In this document: piece after piece, positions 1 through 6,209 of the stretch | Layout: every line of letters begins with the position of its first letter | Position numbering within the stretch: the first letter of the stretch is position 1 | Assembly (NCBI GenBank): GCA_945227095.1 | Contig: CALYOC010000014.1 | Location: 1 to 9,389 of the forward strand | DNA: 9,389 nt | Source: an uncultured Clostridia bacterium | GTDB lineage: Bacteria > Bacillota > Clostridia > Oscillospirales > Acutalibacteraceae | Direction: 5' to 3' | Made by a program: the position numbers and the translations under genes | The notes under the pieces: model-generated | The model's database searches: none | What the model was told of the DNA's origin: nothing | Seen by the model: the letters and a program-made list of their open reading frames with translations, nothing else

Positions 1-1
1 C

Positions 2-1237
2 TTTGCGTTCTGGGGTGGATACGCCGCGGTTACGACGACCGTGAGCACACTTGACCCGAATATGAGTGAACCTACACAGCTCGCGTACGCAAGCTTGGGC
101 GTTGCCTGCGCAGGACTTGTTTATTTAATCCTTGCGGCACTTTTCGCCATCTTCCCGGTCGAAAAGGTAATGCGCTTCTTCCCGCCGGTAGTTACCGGAC
201 CGATTATTATTGCTATCGGTTTGAACCTTGCCGGCAGTGCGGTTTCCAACTGTAAAACAAACTGGCTTTTGGCGCTTATCGCTCTTGTAGTAGTTGTTGT
301 TTTCAATATTTGGGGCAAGGGCATGAGCAAGATTGTACCGATTTTATTGGGAGTTATCGTATCTGTTGCAGTAGCGGTTGTACTCGCTCTGACCTGCGGA
401 CAGACTATCAGCGTTGACGGAGCCGAGTATATCGCTTTGGCAGGAAAAGAGAACTTCATCTTATTCAGCAAAGCAAATCTTGACAACCTTGTAAATGCTA
501 AATGGATAGGTTTGCCGATTAGCTCCGACTATTGGGTATTTACAAATATTAAGAACGGCTCGTTTGCGCTCACTTCTATTATTGCAGTAGTACCGATTGC
601 ATTTGCAAGTATGATGGAGCACATCGGAGACGTCTCCGCAATCAGCGCCACAGCAGAGAGACACTTCCTTGCAAATCCCGGCTTAAAGAGAACACTTGGC
701 GGAGACGGACTTGCAACCTCTCTTTCAGCCATATTCGGCGGCCCTGCTAATACAACATACGGAGAGAACACAGGCGTTCTCGCTTTGACAAAGGTGTATG
801 ACCCCAAAGTTGTCAGAATTGCCGCTGTATTCGCAATTATTCTCTCCTTCTCACCGAAGGTTGCTGCGGCTATCTACCTTATGCCCACAGCGGTTATCGG
901 CGGTATTTCCTTTATCCTTTACGGAATGATTTCCGGCATCGGTATCAGAAATATGGTTGAGAACAAGGTTGACCTTAAAAAGAGCAGAAACCTCATCATT
1001 ACTGCTATTATCCTCGTTTGCGCGCTTGGACTCGGTGACGGAATCAAATTCTCAATCGGTAAGATGTCCATCACCTTGACAGCACTTGCGGTTGCTTCTA
1101 TCGCCGGAATCCTTATTAATGCAATTTTGCCCGGCAATGACTACAAGTTCAAGATGGAGGAGTATTCTAACGGTAAGCCCAGACAGGAAAAAGCGCAAAA
1201 GGCTGCCGAGGTTCAGCAACCGGTAGAAGAAAAATAA
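2..1237 (+). CDS. NCS2 family uracil/xanthine permease, 5'-truncated by the window edge
   Basis: Integral membrane nucleobase:cation symporter of the NCS2 (UraA/PyrP) family, which imports uracil or a related base across the cytoplasmic membrane. The frame is open from the first bases of the window (reading FAFWGGYAAVTTT before the GTG at 41), so the true start lies upstream and about the first 80-100 residues are missing; the GTG at 41 is not a credible start. Counting from codon 41, family signatures are RFFPPVVTGP near residue 45, MEHIGD with Glu193, and the NTTYGENTGV stretch with Glu242. The two glutamates match the substrate-binding Glu pair known from E. coli UraA. Many hydrophobic segments follow, and a hydrophilic Lys/Glu-rich tail of about 35 residues ends the protein. 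A terminator follows directly. Uracil is the best substrate guess; xanthine or another base cannot be excluded from sequence alone. Confidence 0.93.
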   Translation, partial: FAFWGGYAAVTTTVSTLDPNMSEPTQLAYASLGVACAGLVYLILAALFAIFPVEKVMRFFPPVVTGPIIIAIGLNLAGSAVSNCKTNWLLALIALVVVVVFNIWGKGMSKIVPILLGVIVSVAVAVVLALTCGQTISVDGAEYIALAGKENFILFSKANLDNLVNAKWIGLPISSDYWVFTNIKNGSFALTSIIAVVPIAFASMMEHIGDVSAISATAERHFLANPGLKRTLGGDGLATSLSAIFGGPANTTYGENTGVLALTKVYDPKVVRIAAVFAIILSFSPKVAAAIYLMPTAVIGGISFILYGMISGIGIRNMVENKVDLKKSRNLIITAIILVCALGLGDGIKFSIGKMSITLTALAVASIAGILINAILPGNDYKFKMEEYSNGKPRQEKAQKAAEVQQPVEEK

Positions 1238-1266
1238 TTTTTCTTAAATATTTTAATTTAATAATC

Positions 1267-1302
1267 GGCGGATATAGACATTGGGTTTATATCCGCCTTT
1301 TT
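1267..1302 (+). terminator. Intrinsic terminator of the permease gene
   Basis: Perfect 10-bp stem GGCGGATATA (1267-1276) with TATATCCGCC (1288-1297), an 11-nt loop, then five T residues. It lies 30 bp after the permease stop and is oriented for plus-strand transcription. Confidence 0.9.
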
Positions 1303-1303
1303 A

Positions 1304-1512
1304 TATCTGAATTTTTGCCCGACAGCCGCTGTATTTGTACCGAAGCGAGTTTAGTATTCTGCAGAGAAGCAGCCTTATTGCCGACCGGGCGCATACTGCC
1401 GCCGCAGGCATAAAGTATGCTTTTAATATATGAGAGCCTCAGTCGGCTCACAAGGCGGATATTACGCGCCGAGCCGGAAATTATAGATTATAAAACGGTC
1501 GGGTTATAATAG
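1304..1512. other. Gene-free structured intergenic stretch between convergent genes
   Basis: About 200 bp between the permease and nrdD terminators with no supportable ORF. It is visibly GC-richer than the other intergenic DNA here and dense in inverted repeats. GCATACTGCC (1391-1400) pairs with GGCA (1407-1410) and GTATGC (1415-1420), leaving a TAAA bulge and followed by TTTT. GAGCC (1434-1438) can pair with GGCTC (1445-1449), which can instead pair with GAGCC (1471-1475) extended by GGCG (1454-1457)/CGCC (1467-1470). CCGACCG (1381-1387) can pair with CGGTCGG (1496-1502), enclosing all of these. It could be a dispersed intergenic repeat, a structured RNA or decayed sequence; its identity is unknown. 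Confidence 0.5.
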
Positions 1513-1514
1513 AA

Positions 1515-1549
1515 AAAGCCCTATGTCACGATTTGTGACATAGGGCTTT
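1515..1549 (-). terminator. Intrinsic terminator of nrdD, possibly bidirectional
   Basis: Perfect 15-bp stem AAAGCCCTATGTCAC (1515-1529) with GTGACATAGGGCTTT (1535-1549) and a 5-nt loop. Read on the minus strand, the stem runs into a T5 tract (A residues at 1513-1517). It lies 27 bp past the nrdD stop. On the plus strand only TTT follows, so termination there would be weaker. Confidence 0.9.
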
Positions 1550-1576
1550 ATGAATAGTATAAATACCTTATTCTTA

Positions 1577-3739
1577 TTACAGGTGAAGGACTCTCTCCTG
1601 AATTTCTTGTGTTCTGCCCTGGTTCCAGAACTGTGTGCCGATATAACCGCAGGTGCGGCGGGCTACATTGAGTTTATTCTGGTCGCGGTTGCCGCAGTTG
1701 GGGCATTCCCAAATGAGTTTTCCGTCCTCGTCCTTGACGATTGAAATTTCACCGTCAAAGCCGCACTGCTGGCAGTAGTCGCTCTTTGTGTTGAGCTCGG
1801 CGTACATAATGTTGTCGTAGATAAACTTCATTACGCTCAAAACAGCGTCCAAATTGTTCTGCATATTCGGAACTTCGACATAGCTGATAGCGCCGCCGGG
1901 GGAGAGCCTTTGGAACTGTGATTCGAACTTGAGCTTTTCAAAGGCGTCTATATTCTCTGTTACATGAACATGATAACTGTTTGTAATATAGTTTTTATCC
2001 GTAACACCTTCGATTATGCCAAAGCGCTTTTGCAGAGATTTTGCAAATTTGTATGTGGTTGACTCCAAGGGAGTTCCATATACGGAAAAGTCGATGTTTT
2101 CCTCTGCCTTCCATTTTGCACACGCGTCGTTGAGGTGCTGCATAACATCGAGCGCAAACGGTGTGGCGTCCGGATCGGTGTGCGGCTTTCCTGTCATATA
2201 CCTTGTGCATTCGCAAAGTCCGGCATATCCGAGGGAAATGGTTGAGTATCCTCCGAAAAGCAGTTTGTCTATCGGCTCGCCCTTTTTAAGCCTTGCAAGT
2301 CCGCCGTATTGCCAAAGGATAGGTGCGACATCGCTCGGCGTACCTAAAAGTCTTCTGTGTCTGCACATCAGCGCTTCTTTGCAAAGGTCTAGGCGCTCGT
2401 CAAATATACGCCAGAATTTGTCCATATCTCCGCCGGAGGAGCAGGCTATGTCAACAAGGTTGAGGGTTACAACACCCTGGTTGAATCTTCCGTAGAACTT
2501 AAACTTGTCATTTTCGTCCTTGTAAACTGTGAGGAATGAGCGACAGCCCATACAGGTGTAGCAGTTGCCCTGCTTGAGCTCTTTCATTTTCTTTTCGGAG
2601 ATGTAGTCGGGAACCATTCTCTTTGCGGTGCATTTTGCAGCAAGCTTTGTAAGCTCCCAGTACTTTCCGTCCTCGTTGATATTGTCTTCCTCTAAAACAT
2701 AGATAAGTTTCGGGAATGCCGGTGTGATATATACGCCGGATTCATTCTTAACACCTTGAATTCTTTGGAGAAGAACCTGCTCTGTAATCATTGCAAGGTC
2801 ATCTCTCGTCTGTCCCTCGGGAACTTCGTCAAGGTACATAAATACTGTTACGAACGGCGCCTGACCGTTAGTTGTCATAAGGGTGATAACTTGGTACTGA
2901 ATCATCTGAACACCCTTTTTGATTTCATCTTTGACACGGAGCTCTGCGATTTTGTCAACAGCTTTGTCTGTGAAGGGTTCGCCGGTAGCTTCAAGCTCGG
3001 CGCGGACTTCTTTCCTGAATTTTTCGCGGCTGACTTGAACAAAAGGAGCCAAATGAGCTAAGCTGATGCTCTGACCGCCGTATTGACTGGAAGCGATTTG
3101 AGCGATAATTTGTGTAGCTATGTTGCAAGCGGTCGAGAAGGAGTGCGGCTTTTCAATCATAGTTCCGCTGATAACCGTGCCGTTTTGAAGCATATCTTCA
3201 AGGTTTACAAGACAGCAGTTGTGCATATGCTGAGCAAAGTAGTCAGCGTCGTGAAAATGTATAATGCCCTTCTCATGATCCTCTACAACCTCGGCGGGGA
3301 GTAAGAATCTTTTTGTGATATCCTTGCTGACCTCACCTGCCATATAATCTCTTTGAACACTGTTTACAGTGGGATTTTTGTTAGAGTTTTCCTGCTTAAC
3401 TTCTTCGTTGTTCATTTCGAGCAGGCTGAGAATCTGTTCATCGGTGGAGTTCGACTTTCTGACCAATGCTCTTTTATATCTGTATGTGATATATTTACGG
3501 GCAACGGTGAAAGCGCGTTTATCCATAATTTGGTTCTCTACGAGGTCCTGGATTTCCTCAACGCTCAGGGAGCGGTTTGTTTCGTTGCAAACCTCTGTAA
3601 CCGCGTTGGCGATTTGTTGAATCTGTTCCTCGCTCAGGCGCTCCTTGTGGACAACCTCCATATTAGCTTTTCTTACTGCGTTGATGATTTTTTCAATATC
3701 ATATGTAACTTCTGTACCGCTTCTTTTGATTATCTTCAT
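1577..3739 (-). CDS. nrdD: Anaerobic (class III) ribonucleoside-triphosphate reductase, catalytic subunit
   Basis: Reduces ribonucleoside triphosphates to deoxyribonucleotides in the cytoplasm using a glycyl radical, so it works only without oxygen. The 720-residue protein has an N-terminal ATP-cone (about 3-93) that senses ATP/dATP. HNCCLVNLEDML (173-184) holds the candidate first active-site cysteine (175/176), and MGCRSFL (397-403) the second (Cys399). A C-terminal zinc site is formed by Cys656, Cys659, Cys679 and Cys682. The glycyl radical loop RRTCGYIG (694-701) has Gly698 as the likely radical site. Length and order fit the family, so the gene looks intact. ATG at 3739 has an AAGAGGAG ribosome-binding site (3747-3754). 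The activase NrdG, often encoded next to it, is absent: a terminator follows at once, so it must lie elsewhere. Upstream NrdR-like boxes suggest NrdR control. Confidence 0.97.
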   Translation of the reverse strand: MKIIKRSGTEVTYDIEKIINAVRKANMEVVHKERLSEEQIQQIANAVTEVCNETNRSLSVEEIQDLVENQIMDKRAFTVARKYITYRYKRALVRKSNSTDEQILSLLEMNNEEVKQENSNKNPTVNSVQRDYMAGEVSKDITKRFLLPAEVVEDHEKGIIHFHDADYFAQHMHNCCLVNLEDMLQNGTVISGTMIEKPHSFSTACNIATQIIAQIASSQYGGQSISLAHLAPFVQVSREKFRKEVRAELEATGEPFTDKAVDKIAELRVKDEIKKGVQMIQYQVITLMTTNGQAPFVTVFMYLDEVPEGQTRDDLAMITEQVLLQRIQGVKNESGVYITPAFPKLIYVLEEDNINEDGKYWELTKLAAKCTAKRMVPDYISEKKMKELKQGNCYTCMGCRSFLTVYKDENDKFKFYGRFNQGVVTLNLVDIACSSGGDMDKFWRIFDERLDLCKEALMCRHRRLLGTPSDVAPILWQYGGLARLKKGEPIDKLLFGGYSTISLGYAGLCECTRYMTGKPHTDPDATPFALDVMQHLNDACAKWKAEENIDFSVYGTPLESTTYKFAKSLQKRFGIIEGVTDKNYITNSYHVHVTENIDAFEKLKFESQFQRLSPGGAISYVEVPNMQNNLDAVLSVMKFIYDNIMYAELNTKSDYCQQCGFDGEISIVKDEDGKLIWECPNCGNRDQNKLNVARRTCGYIGTQFWNQGRTQEIQERVLHL

Positions 3740-3770
3740 CTCAATTCTCCTCTTCCCGTTTTAGTATATT

Positions 3771-3800
3771 TTAATAAATGTAGTATATAAGTGCTGTCAA
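3771..3800 (-). promoter_or_regulatory. Possible second, proximal nrdD promoter
   Basis: Minus strand: a second perfect TTGACA (3795-3800), 18-bp spacer and TATTAA (3771-3776), between the main promoter and the ribosome-binding site. The -10 and spacing are weaker than in the distal promoter and it lies outside the NrdR boxes, so it would give NrdR-independent transcription if active. Confidence 0.4.
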
Positions 3801-3808
3801 CGATTTCA

Positions 3809-3837
3809 ATAATACCATATATAGTGTTCCGTGTCAA
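3809..3837 (-). promoter_or_regulatory. Main nrdD promoter
   Basis: Minus strand: perfect -35 TTGACA (3832-3837), 17-bp spacer, -10 TATTAT (3809-3814; five of six consensus). One NrdR-box-like site fills most of the spacer, the position expected for a repressor that blocks RNA polymerase. Confidence 0.75.
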
Positions 3838-3859
3838 TACCAAATACAATATATACCGA
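3812..3859 (-). promoter_or_regulatory. Tandem NrdR boxes upstream of nrdD
   Basis: Two 16-bp sites match the known NrdR consensus acaCwAtATaTwGtgt. Site 1, ATACCATATATAGTGT on the plus strand (3812-3827), matches at 14 of 16 positions. Site 2, ATACAATATATACCGA (3844-3859), matches at 12 of 16. Their starts are exactly 32 bp apart, three helical turns, which is the usual NrdR arrangement. NrdR is the ATP-cone/zinc-finger repressor of ribonucleotide reductase genes. Control of nrdD by NrdR is inferred; the regulator gene is not in the window. Confidence 0.82.
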
Positions 3860-4169
3860 TTTTTTTTGAAAAAATGTCAATTTTAATGATTTGTAAATGT
3901 GTTATACTTTACAAAAATAGATTTTCAAAAGGAATTTTTCATCAAACACAATGTATTGATGTTGAAAAGTGCGGCACATACCATAATTTGATAAATTGAT
4001 GAAAGTAATAATTATATATGTTTAATATCCATATAATTATATTATAAACATTTTAAGTGTGAAATCAAATAGAAATATATTCAAAAAGAGATATTAGAAC
4101 GGATATTTTTTAAAAAATATCAATTAAATATTATCATTATCATAGATGTTTTGCGACCAACATACCGTA
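3860..4169. other. AT-rich divergent intergenic region with inverted repeats, no gene seen
   Basis: About 310 bp with no supportable ORF on either strand. It holds TTGTAAA (3891-3897) and TTTACAA (3908-3914), a 7-bp inverted repeat with a 10-bp spacer. The extended -10-like TGTTATACT (3900-3908) sits mostly in that spacer. CATCAA/TTGATG arms (3940-3945/3956-3961) form an imperfect hairpin, flanked by TTTTC and GAAAA. There is also a perfect 20-bp palindrome at 4102-4121 (GATATTTTTT and its complement). The function of these is unknown; in AT-rich DNA some may be chance. Confidence 0.4.
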
Positions 4170-4198
4170 TTGACAATCAAATAATAAAAGTATATTAT
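4170..4198 (+). promoter_or_regulatory. Promoter of the CNNM/CorC gene
   Basis: Perfect -35 TTGACA (4170-4175), 17-bp spacer, -10 TATTAT (4193-4198). It lies about 50 bp before the ATG at 4251. TACAC (4208-4212) and GTGTA (4224-4228) could form a small hairpin in the short leader. Confidence 0.75.
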
Positions 4199-4250
4199 TA
4201 AACTGCATACACTCATATTATGCGTGTATTATATTTTACGGAGGTAATAA

Positions 4251-5582
4251 ATGGACATACCGTTAGGGTGGCAGCTGCTGATTCAGGTAACCCTTATTGC
4301 AATAAATGCGGTTTTTGCAAGTGCGGAAATAGCCGTGGTTTCAATGAACGACTTGAAGCTGGAAAGGCTTGCCGCACAGGGGGACAAGAGGGCGCGCCGC
4401 CTGCTTAAATTGACAACCAATCCCGCAAAATTTCTTGCGACAATTCAGGTGGCTATAACACTTGCCGGATTTTTGGGAAGTGCGTTTGCCGCCGACAGTT
4501 TTTCAGACATTATTGTTGAAAAGCTTATTGAATGGGGCTCATCTGTAAGCCACGGCACATTAAACACAATAGCGGTTATTATTATAACAATAATACTGTC
4601 GTATTTAACCCTCGTTTTCGGAGAATTGGTGCCAAAGAGAATCGCTATGAAAAAGGCGGAGAAAATAGCTCTTGGACTTTCGGGACTTATCTTTGTATCG
4701 TCCGGGATTTTTTCGCCGATAGTCTGGCTTCTCACTGCTTCGACAAATTTAATTCTCAGATTGTTTCGAATTGACCCGAATGCCAATGAGGAGGATGTAT
4801 CGGAAGAGGAAATCAGGATGCTTGTCGATGTGGGCTCTCAAAAGGGCGTGATAGATGCCGACGAAAAAGAGATGATAGTCAATGTCTTTGAGTTTGATTA
4901 TAAGGAATGCGGTGAGTTTTCCACTCACAGAAAAGATATATTGGCATTGGACATTGAGGACCCGGTTGAGGAGTGGGACAGAACAATTATTGCGAGCACG
5001 CACAGCGTCTATCCTGTTTATAAGGAGTCGATAGACAATGTTGTTGCAATTTTAGATTCAAAGAAGTATTTAAGACTTAAGGATAAATCGAAGCAAAATA
5101 TCGAAAAGTACGCGTTTTCCGCTCCCATATATGTGCCGGAGAGTATGAAGATAGACTATTTGTTCAAGCAAATGCAAAAGGGGCATAACCATTTTGCCGT
5201 TGTTTTGGACGAATACGGCGGCACGGAAGGAATACTCACGATGACCGACCTTTTGGAGCAGCTTGTCGGTGATTTGGAAAATGATGAGCAAGCGGCGGAT
5301 GATGAGCCGGATATAATGCCGATGGGCGAGGGCTCGTGGAAGATGAAGGGTTTTGTGTCATTGGACGAGGTTGCAGAGATTACGGGCGCTAAATTGCCCG
5401 TTGATGACTATGAAACACTCAGCGGATATATTTTCGGACTGTATTGCTCAATTCCGAAGGACGGAAGCAAGTTTGACATTGAAACACCGGAGTTAAAAAT
5501 ATCCGTTCTCAATGTAAAGTTTCATACTGTAGAGAGCGCGGTTGTCACCCGAAAGGAAGCCGACATATCAAATGGTGAGTAA
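4251..5582 (+). CDS. CNNM/DUF21 transporter-associated protein with CBS pair and CorC_HlyC domain (hemolysin family)
   Basis: Membrane protein of the CNNM/CorC (TlyC, 'hemolysin C-like') family. Characterised members handle Mg2+, typically export, with CBS domains that bind ATP-Mg; the ion specificity here is inferred. The 443-residue protein has a DUF21/CNNM membrane domain (about 5-165) with hydrophobic helices near 7-29, 59-80, 105-128 and 140-163. FASAEIAVVSMNDLKLERLA and FGELVPKR (123-130) are strong family motifs. A CBS pair (about 217-341) includes FAVVLDEYGGTEGILTMTDL, and a C-terminal CorC_HlyC domain follows (about 354-436). The first CBS repeat reads CGEFSTHRKDI where relatives usually have an IMT(H/P)R-type motif, a modest departure. 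ATG at 4251 has a GGAGGT ribosome-binding site (4240-4245). It is a single-gene unit with its own promoter and terminator. Length fits the family. Despite the family name there is no reason to think it is a toxin. Confidence 0.94.
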   Translation: MDIPLGWQLLIQVTLIAINAVFASAEIAVVSMNDLKLERLAAQGDKRARRLLKLTTNPAKFLATIQVAITLAGFLGSAFAADSFSDIIVEKLIEWGSSVSHGTLNTIAVIIITIILSYLTLVFGELVPKRIAMKKAEKIALGLSGLIFVSSGIFSPIVWLLTASTNLILRLFRIDPNANEEDVSEEEIRMLVDVGSQKGVIDADEKEMIVNVFEFDYKECGEFSTHRKDILALDIEDPVEEWDRTIIASTHSVYPVYKESIDNVVAILDSKKYLRLKDKSKQNIEKYAFSAPIYVPESMKIDYLFKQMQKGHNHFAVVLDEYGGTEGILTMTDLLEQLVGDLENDEQAADDEPDIMPMGEGSWKMKGFVSLDEVAEITGAKLPVDDYETLSGYIFGLYCSIPKDGSKFDIETPELKISVLNVKFHTVESAVVTRKEADISNGE

Positions 5583-5598
5583 ATAATAGATAAAATAA

Positions 5599-5640
5599 AA
5601 CACGGCGGATTAGAAGTCTAATCCACCGTGTTAAAATTTT
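5599..5640. terminator. Bidirectional terminator between the CNNM and rubredoxin genes
   Basis: Sixteen-position stem, 5599-5613 with 5618-5632, with one C-A mismatch (5606/5625) and an AAGT tetraloop. AAAATAAAA precedes it, giving a T-rich tract on the minus strand, and TTAAAATTTT follows. It lies 17 bp after the CNNM stop and 15 bp after the rubredoxin stop, so it can serve both convergent genes. Confidence 0.88.
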
Positions 5641-5646
5641 AGCGGC

Positions 5647-5802
5647 TTATTGAGCTTCGAACTGGTCCTTGCCTACTCCGCAAAGAGGGCATACAAAGTC
5701 ATCAGGAAGCTCGTCAAATTTTGTGCCCGGAGCAATTCCGTTATCGGGGTCGCCGACGGCTTCGTCATATGTGTATCCGCAAAGAGTGCATACATATACC
5801 AT
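5647..5802 (-). CDS. Rubredoxin (51 residues)
   Basis: Small iron electron carrier with one Fe(SCys)4 centre. In anaerobes rubredoxins pass electrons to O2- and peroxide-detoxifying enzymes such as flavodiiron proteins, rubrerythrin and superoxide reductase, and to other redox partners. Translation of the minus strand gives [18 protein letters not shown] at the start and [16 protein letters not shown] at the end. Iron ligands are Cys5, Cys8, Cys38 and Cys41 in the two classic CxxCG(Y/V) knuckles. DPDNGI and PGTKF near residues 18-29 and ELPDDFVCP (31-39) are family-typical. Length is normal. ATG at 5802 follows an AAAGGAGA ribosome-binding site (ctcct at 5811-5815 on the plus strand). It is monocistronic, ending at a shared terminator. 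No redox partner is in the window, so its specific pathway is not shown. Confidence 0.96.
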   Translation of the reverse strand: MVYVCTLCGYTYDEAVGDPDNGIAPGTKFDELPDDFVCPLCGVGKDQFEAQ

Positions 5803-5831
5803 AACAAATTCTCCTTTCGCAATATATTGTC

Positions 5832-5847
5832 TGTGACATTTGTCGCA
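5832..5847. promoter_or_regulatory. CRP/FNR-like palindrome at the rubredoxin start region
   Basis: TGTGACATTTGTCGCA reads TGTGA-N6-TCGCA, one base from the classic CRP/FNR-family half-site arrangement TGTGA-N6-TCACA; the 7-2-7 arms differ at one position. It overlaps the predicted transcription start of rubredoxin, where a bound protein would repress. The regulator is not known from this window. Confidence 0.45.
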
Positions 5848-5850
5848 GTT

Positions 5851-5859
5851 ATTCTAACA
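5851..5859 (-). promoter_or_regulatory. Likely rubredoxin promoter, extended -10
   Basis: Minus strand reads TG-T-TAGAAT (5859 down to 5851), an extended -10 with five of six consensus bases. The hexamer 17 bp upstream (TTTTAA) is a poor -35, consistent with reliance on the TG extension. The start point would be near 5844, about 42 bp before the ATG. Confidence 0.5.
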
Positions 5860-5910
5860 CATTTTTTTACAAATTAAAATACTTTGCAGAAATTTTATTA
5901 TATTGTACTT

Positions 5911-5937
5911 GTAAGATACGGTTCAAATATGATATAT
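5911..5937 (+). promoter_or_regulatory. Possible promoter for the methyltransferase-radC unit
   Basis: A possible -35 TTGTAA and an AT-rich -10 (TATATT or TATGAT) lie at about 5909-5938 with 18-19 bp spacing. The match is moderate; the main reason to propose it is that a co-directional gene pair starts about 80 bp downstream and a terminator-like hairpin sits between. Confidence 0.3.
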
Positions 5938-5953
5938 TTAAGATACCCACCGG

Positions 5954-5987
5954 AAAGATTGCGTATCAGGCAATCTTTATTTTATTA
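5954..5987 (+). terminator. Terminator-like hairpin in the leader of the methyltransferase gene
   Basis: AAAGATTGC (5954-5962) pairs perfectly with GCAATCTTT (5970-5978) around a 7-nt loop, followed by ATTTTATT, so it is oriented as a plus-strand terminator. It lies 40 bp before the TTG at 6018. It may stop read-through from upstream or act as an attenuator. The loop (GTATC, 5963-5967) is complementary to GATAC at 5942-5946. Confidence 0.55.
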
Positions 5988-6017
5988 AATATTTTTAACT
6001 TAATCGGAGAAGGCATT

Positions 6018-6101
6018 TTGGCGAAGAACAGGAAGAAAAAGGATAGCAAGAATTCTCAGCCCTTGAGAAGTCCGTATTTATTTTGGGAGCGGCTTTTTTA
6101 A
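6018..6101 (+). pseudogene. 5' segment of the methyltransferase-like gene, ended by an in-frame TAA
   Basis: A TTG at 6018 with a GGAGAAGG ribosome-binding site (6006-6013) opens 27 codons reading AKNRKKKDSKNSQPLR then SPYLFWERLF, followed by TAA at 6099-6101. The same frame then stays open without a break through 6102-6890 and reads like protein at once (LFGELYGGRIPGDYEYLLEL). The simplest view is one gene of about 290 codons carrying a nonsense change or a base-call error. The alternative is a genuine short upstream ORF followed by reinitiation at the GTG at 6210. Confidence 0.6.
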
Positions 6102-6209
6102 CTTTTCGGGGAGCTTTACGGCGGCAGAATACCGGGAGATTATGAATATCTTTTAGAGCTGTTTGCGACTCCCGGTGAATTAGTACGATTGTCCGGAGAG
6201 GGGAATCCC

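Noticed and set aside
41..43. GTG at 41 as the permease start
   Set aside because: The frame is open to the window edge with permease-like sequence before it, and starting there would remove conserved N-terminal helices.
1391..1424. Hairpin at 1391-1420 plus TTTT as the permease terminator
   Set aside because: A stronger terminator already lies at 1267-1302; this one may be part of the structured element instead.
2016..2495. 159-codon plus-strand ORF, and other plus-strand ORFs across 1550-3790
   Set aside because: They lie antisense within the fully conserved nrdD gene, lack ribosome-binding sites and have no recognisable motifs; they are frame shadows.
4220..4408. 62-codon plus-strand ORF overlapping the CNNM start
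   Set aside because: Its ATG is in the leader hairpin region without a ribosome-binding site, while GGAGGT clearly serves ATG 4251 in another frame.
5650..5877. 75-codon plus-strand ORF
   Set aside because: It is antisense to rubredoxin, whose four cysteine ligands and promoter settle the coding strand.
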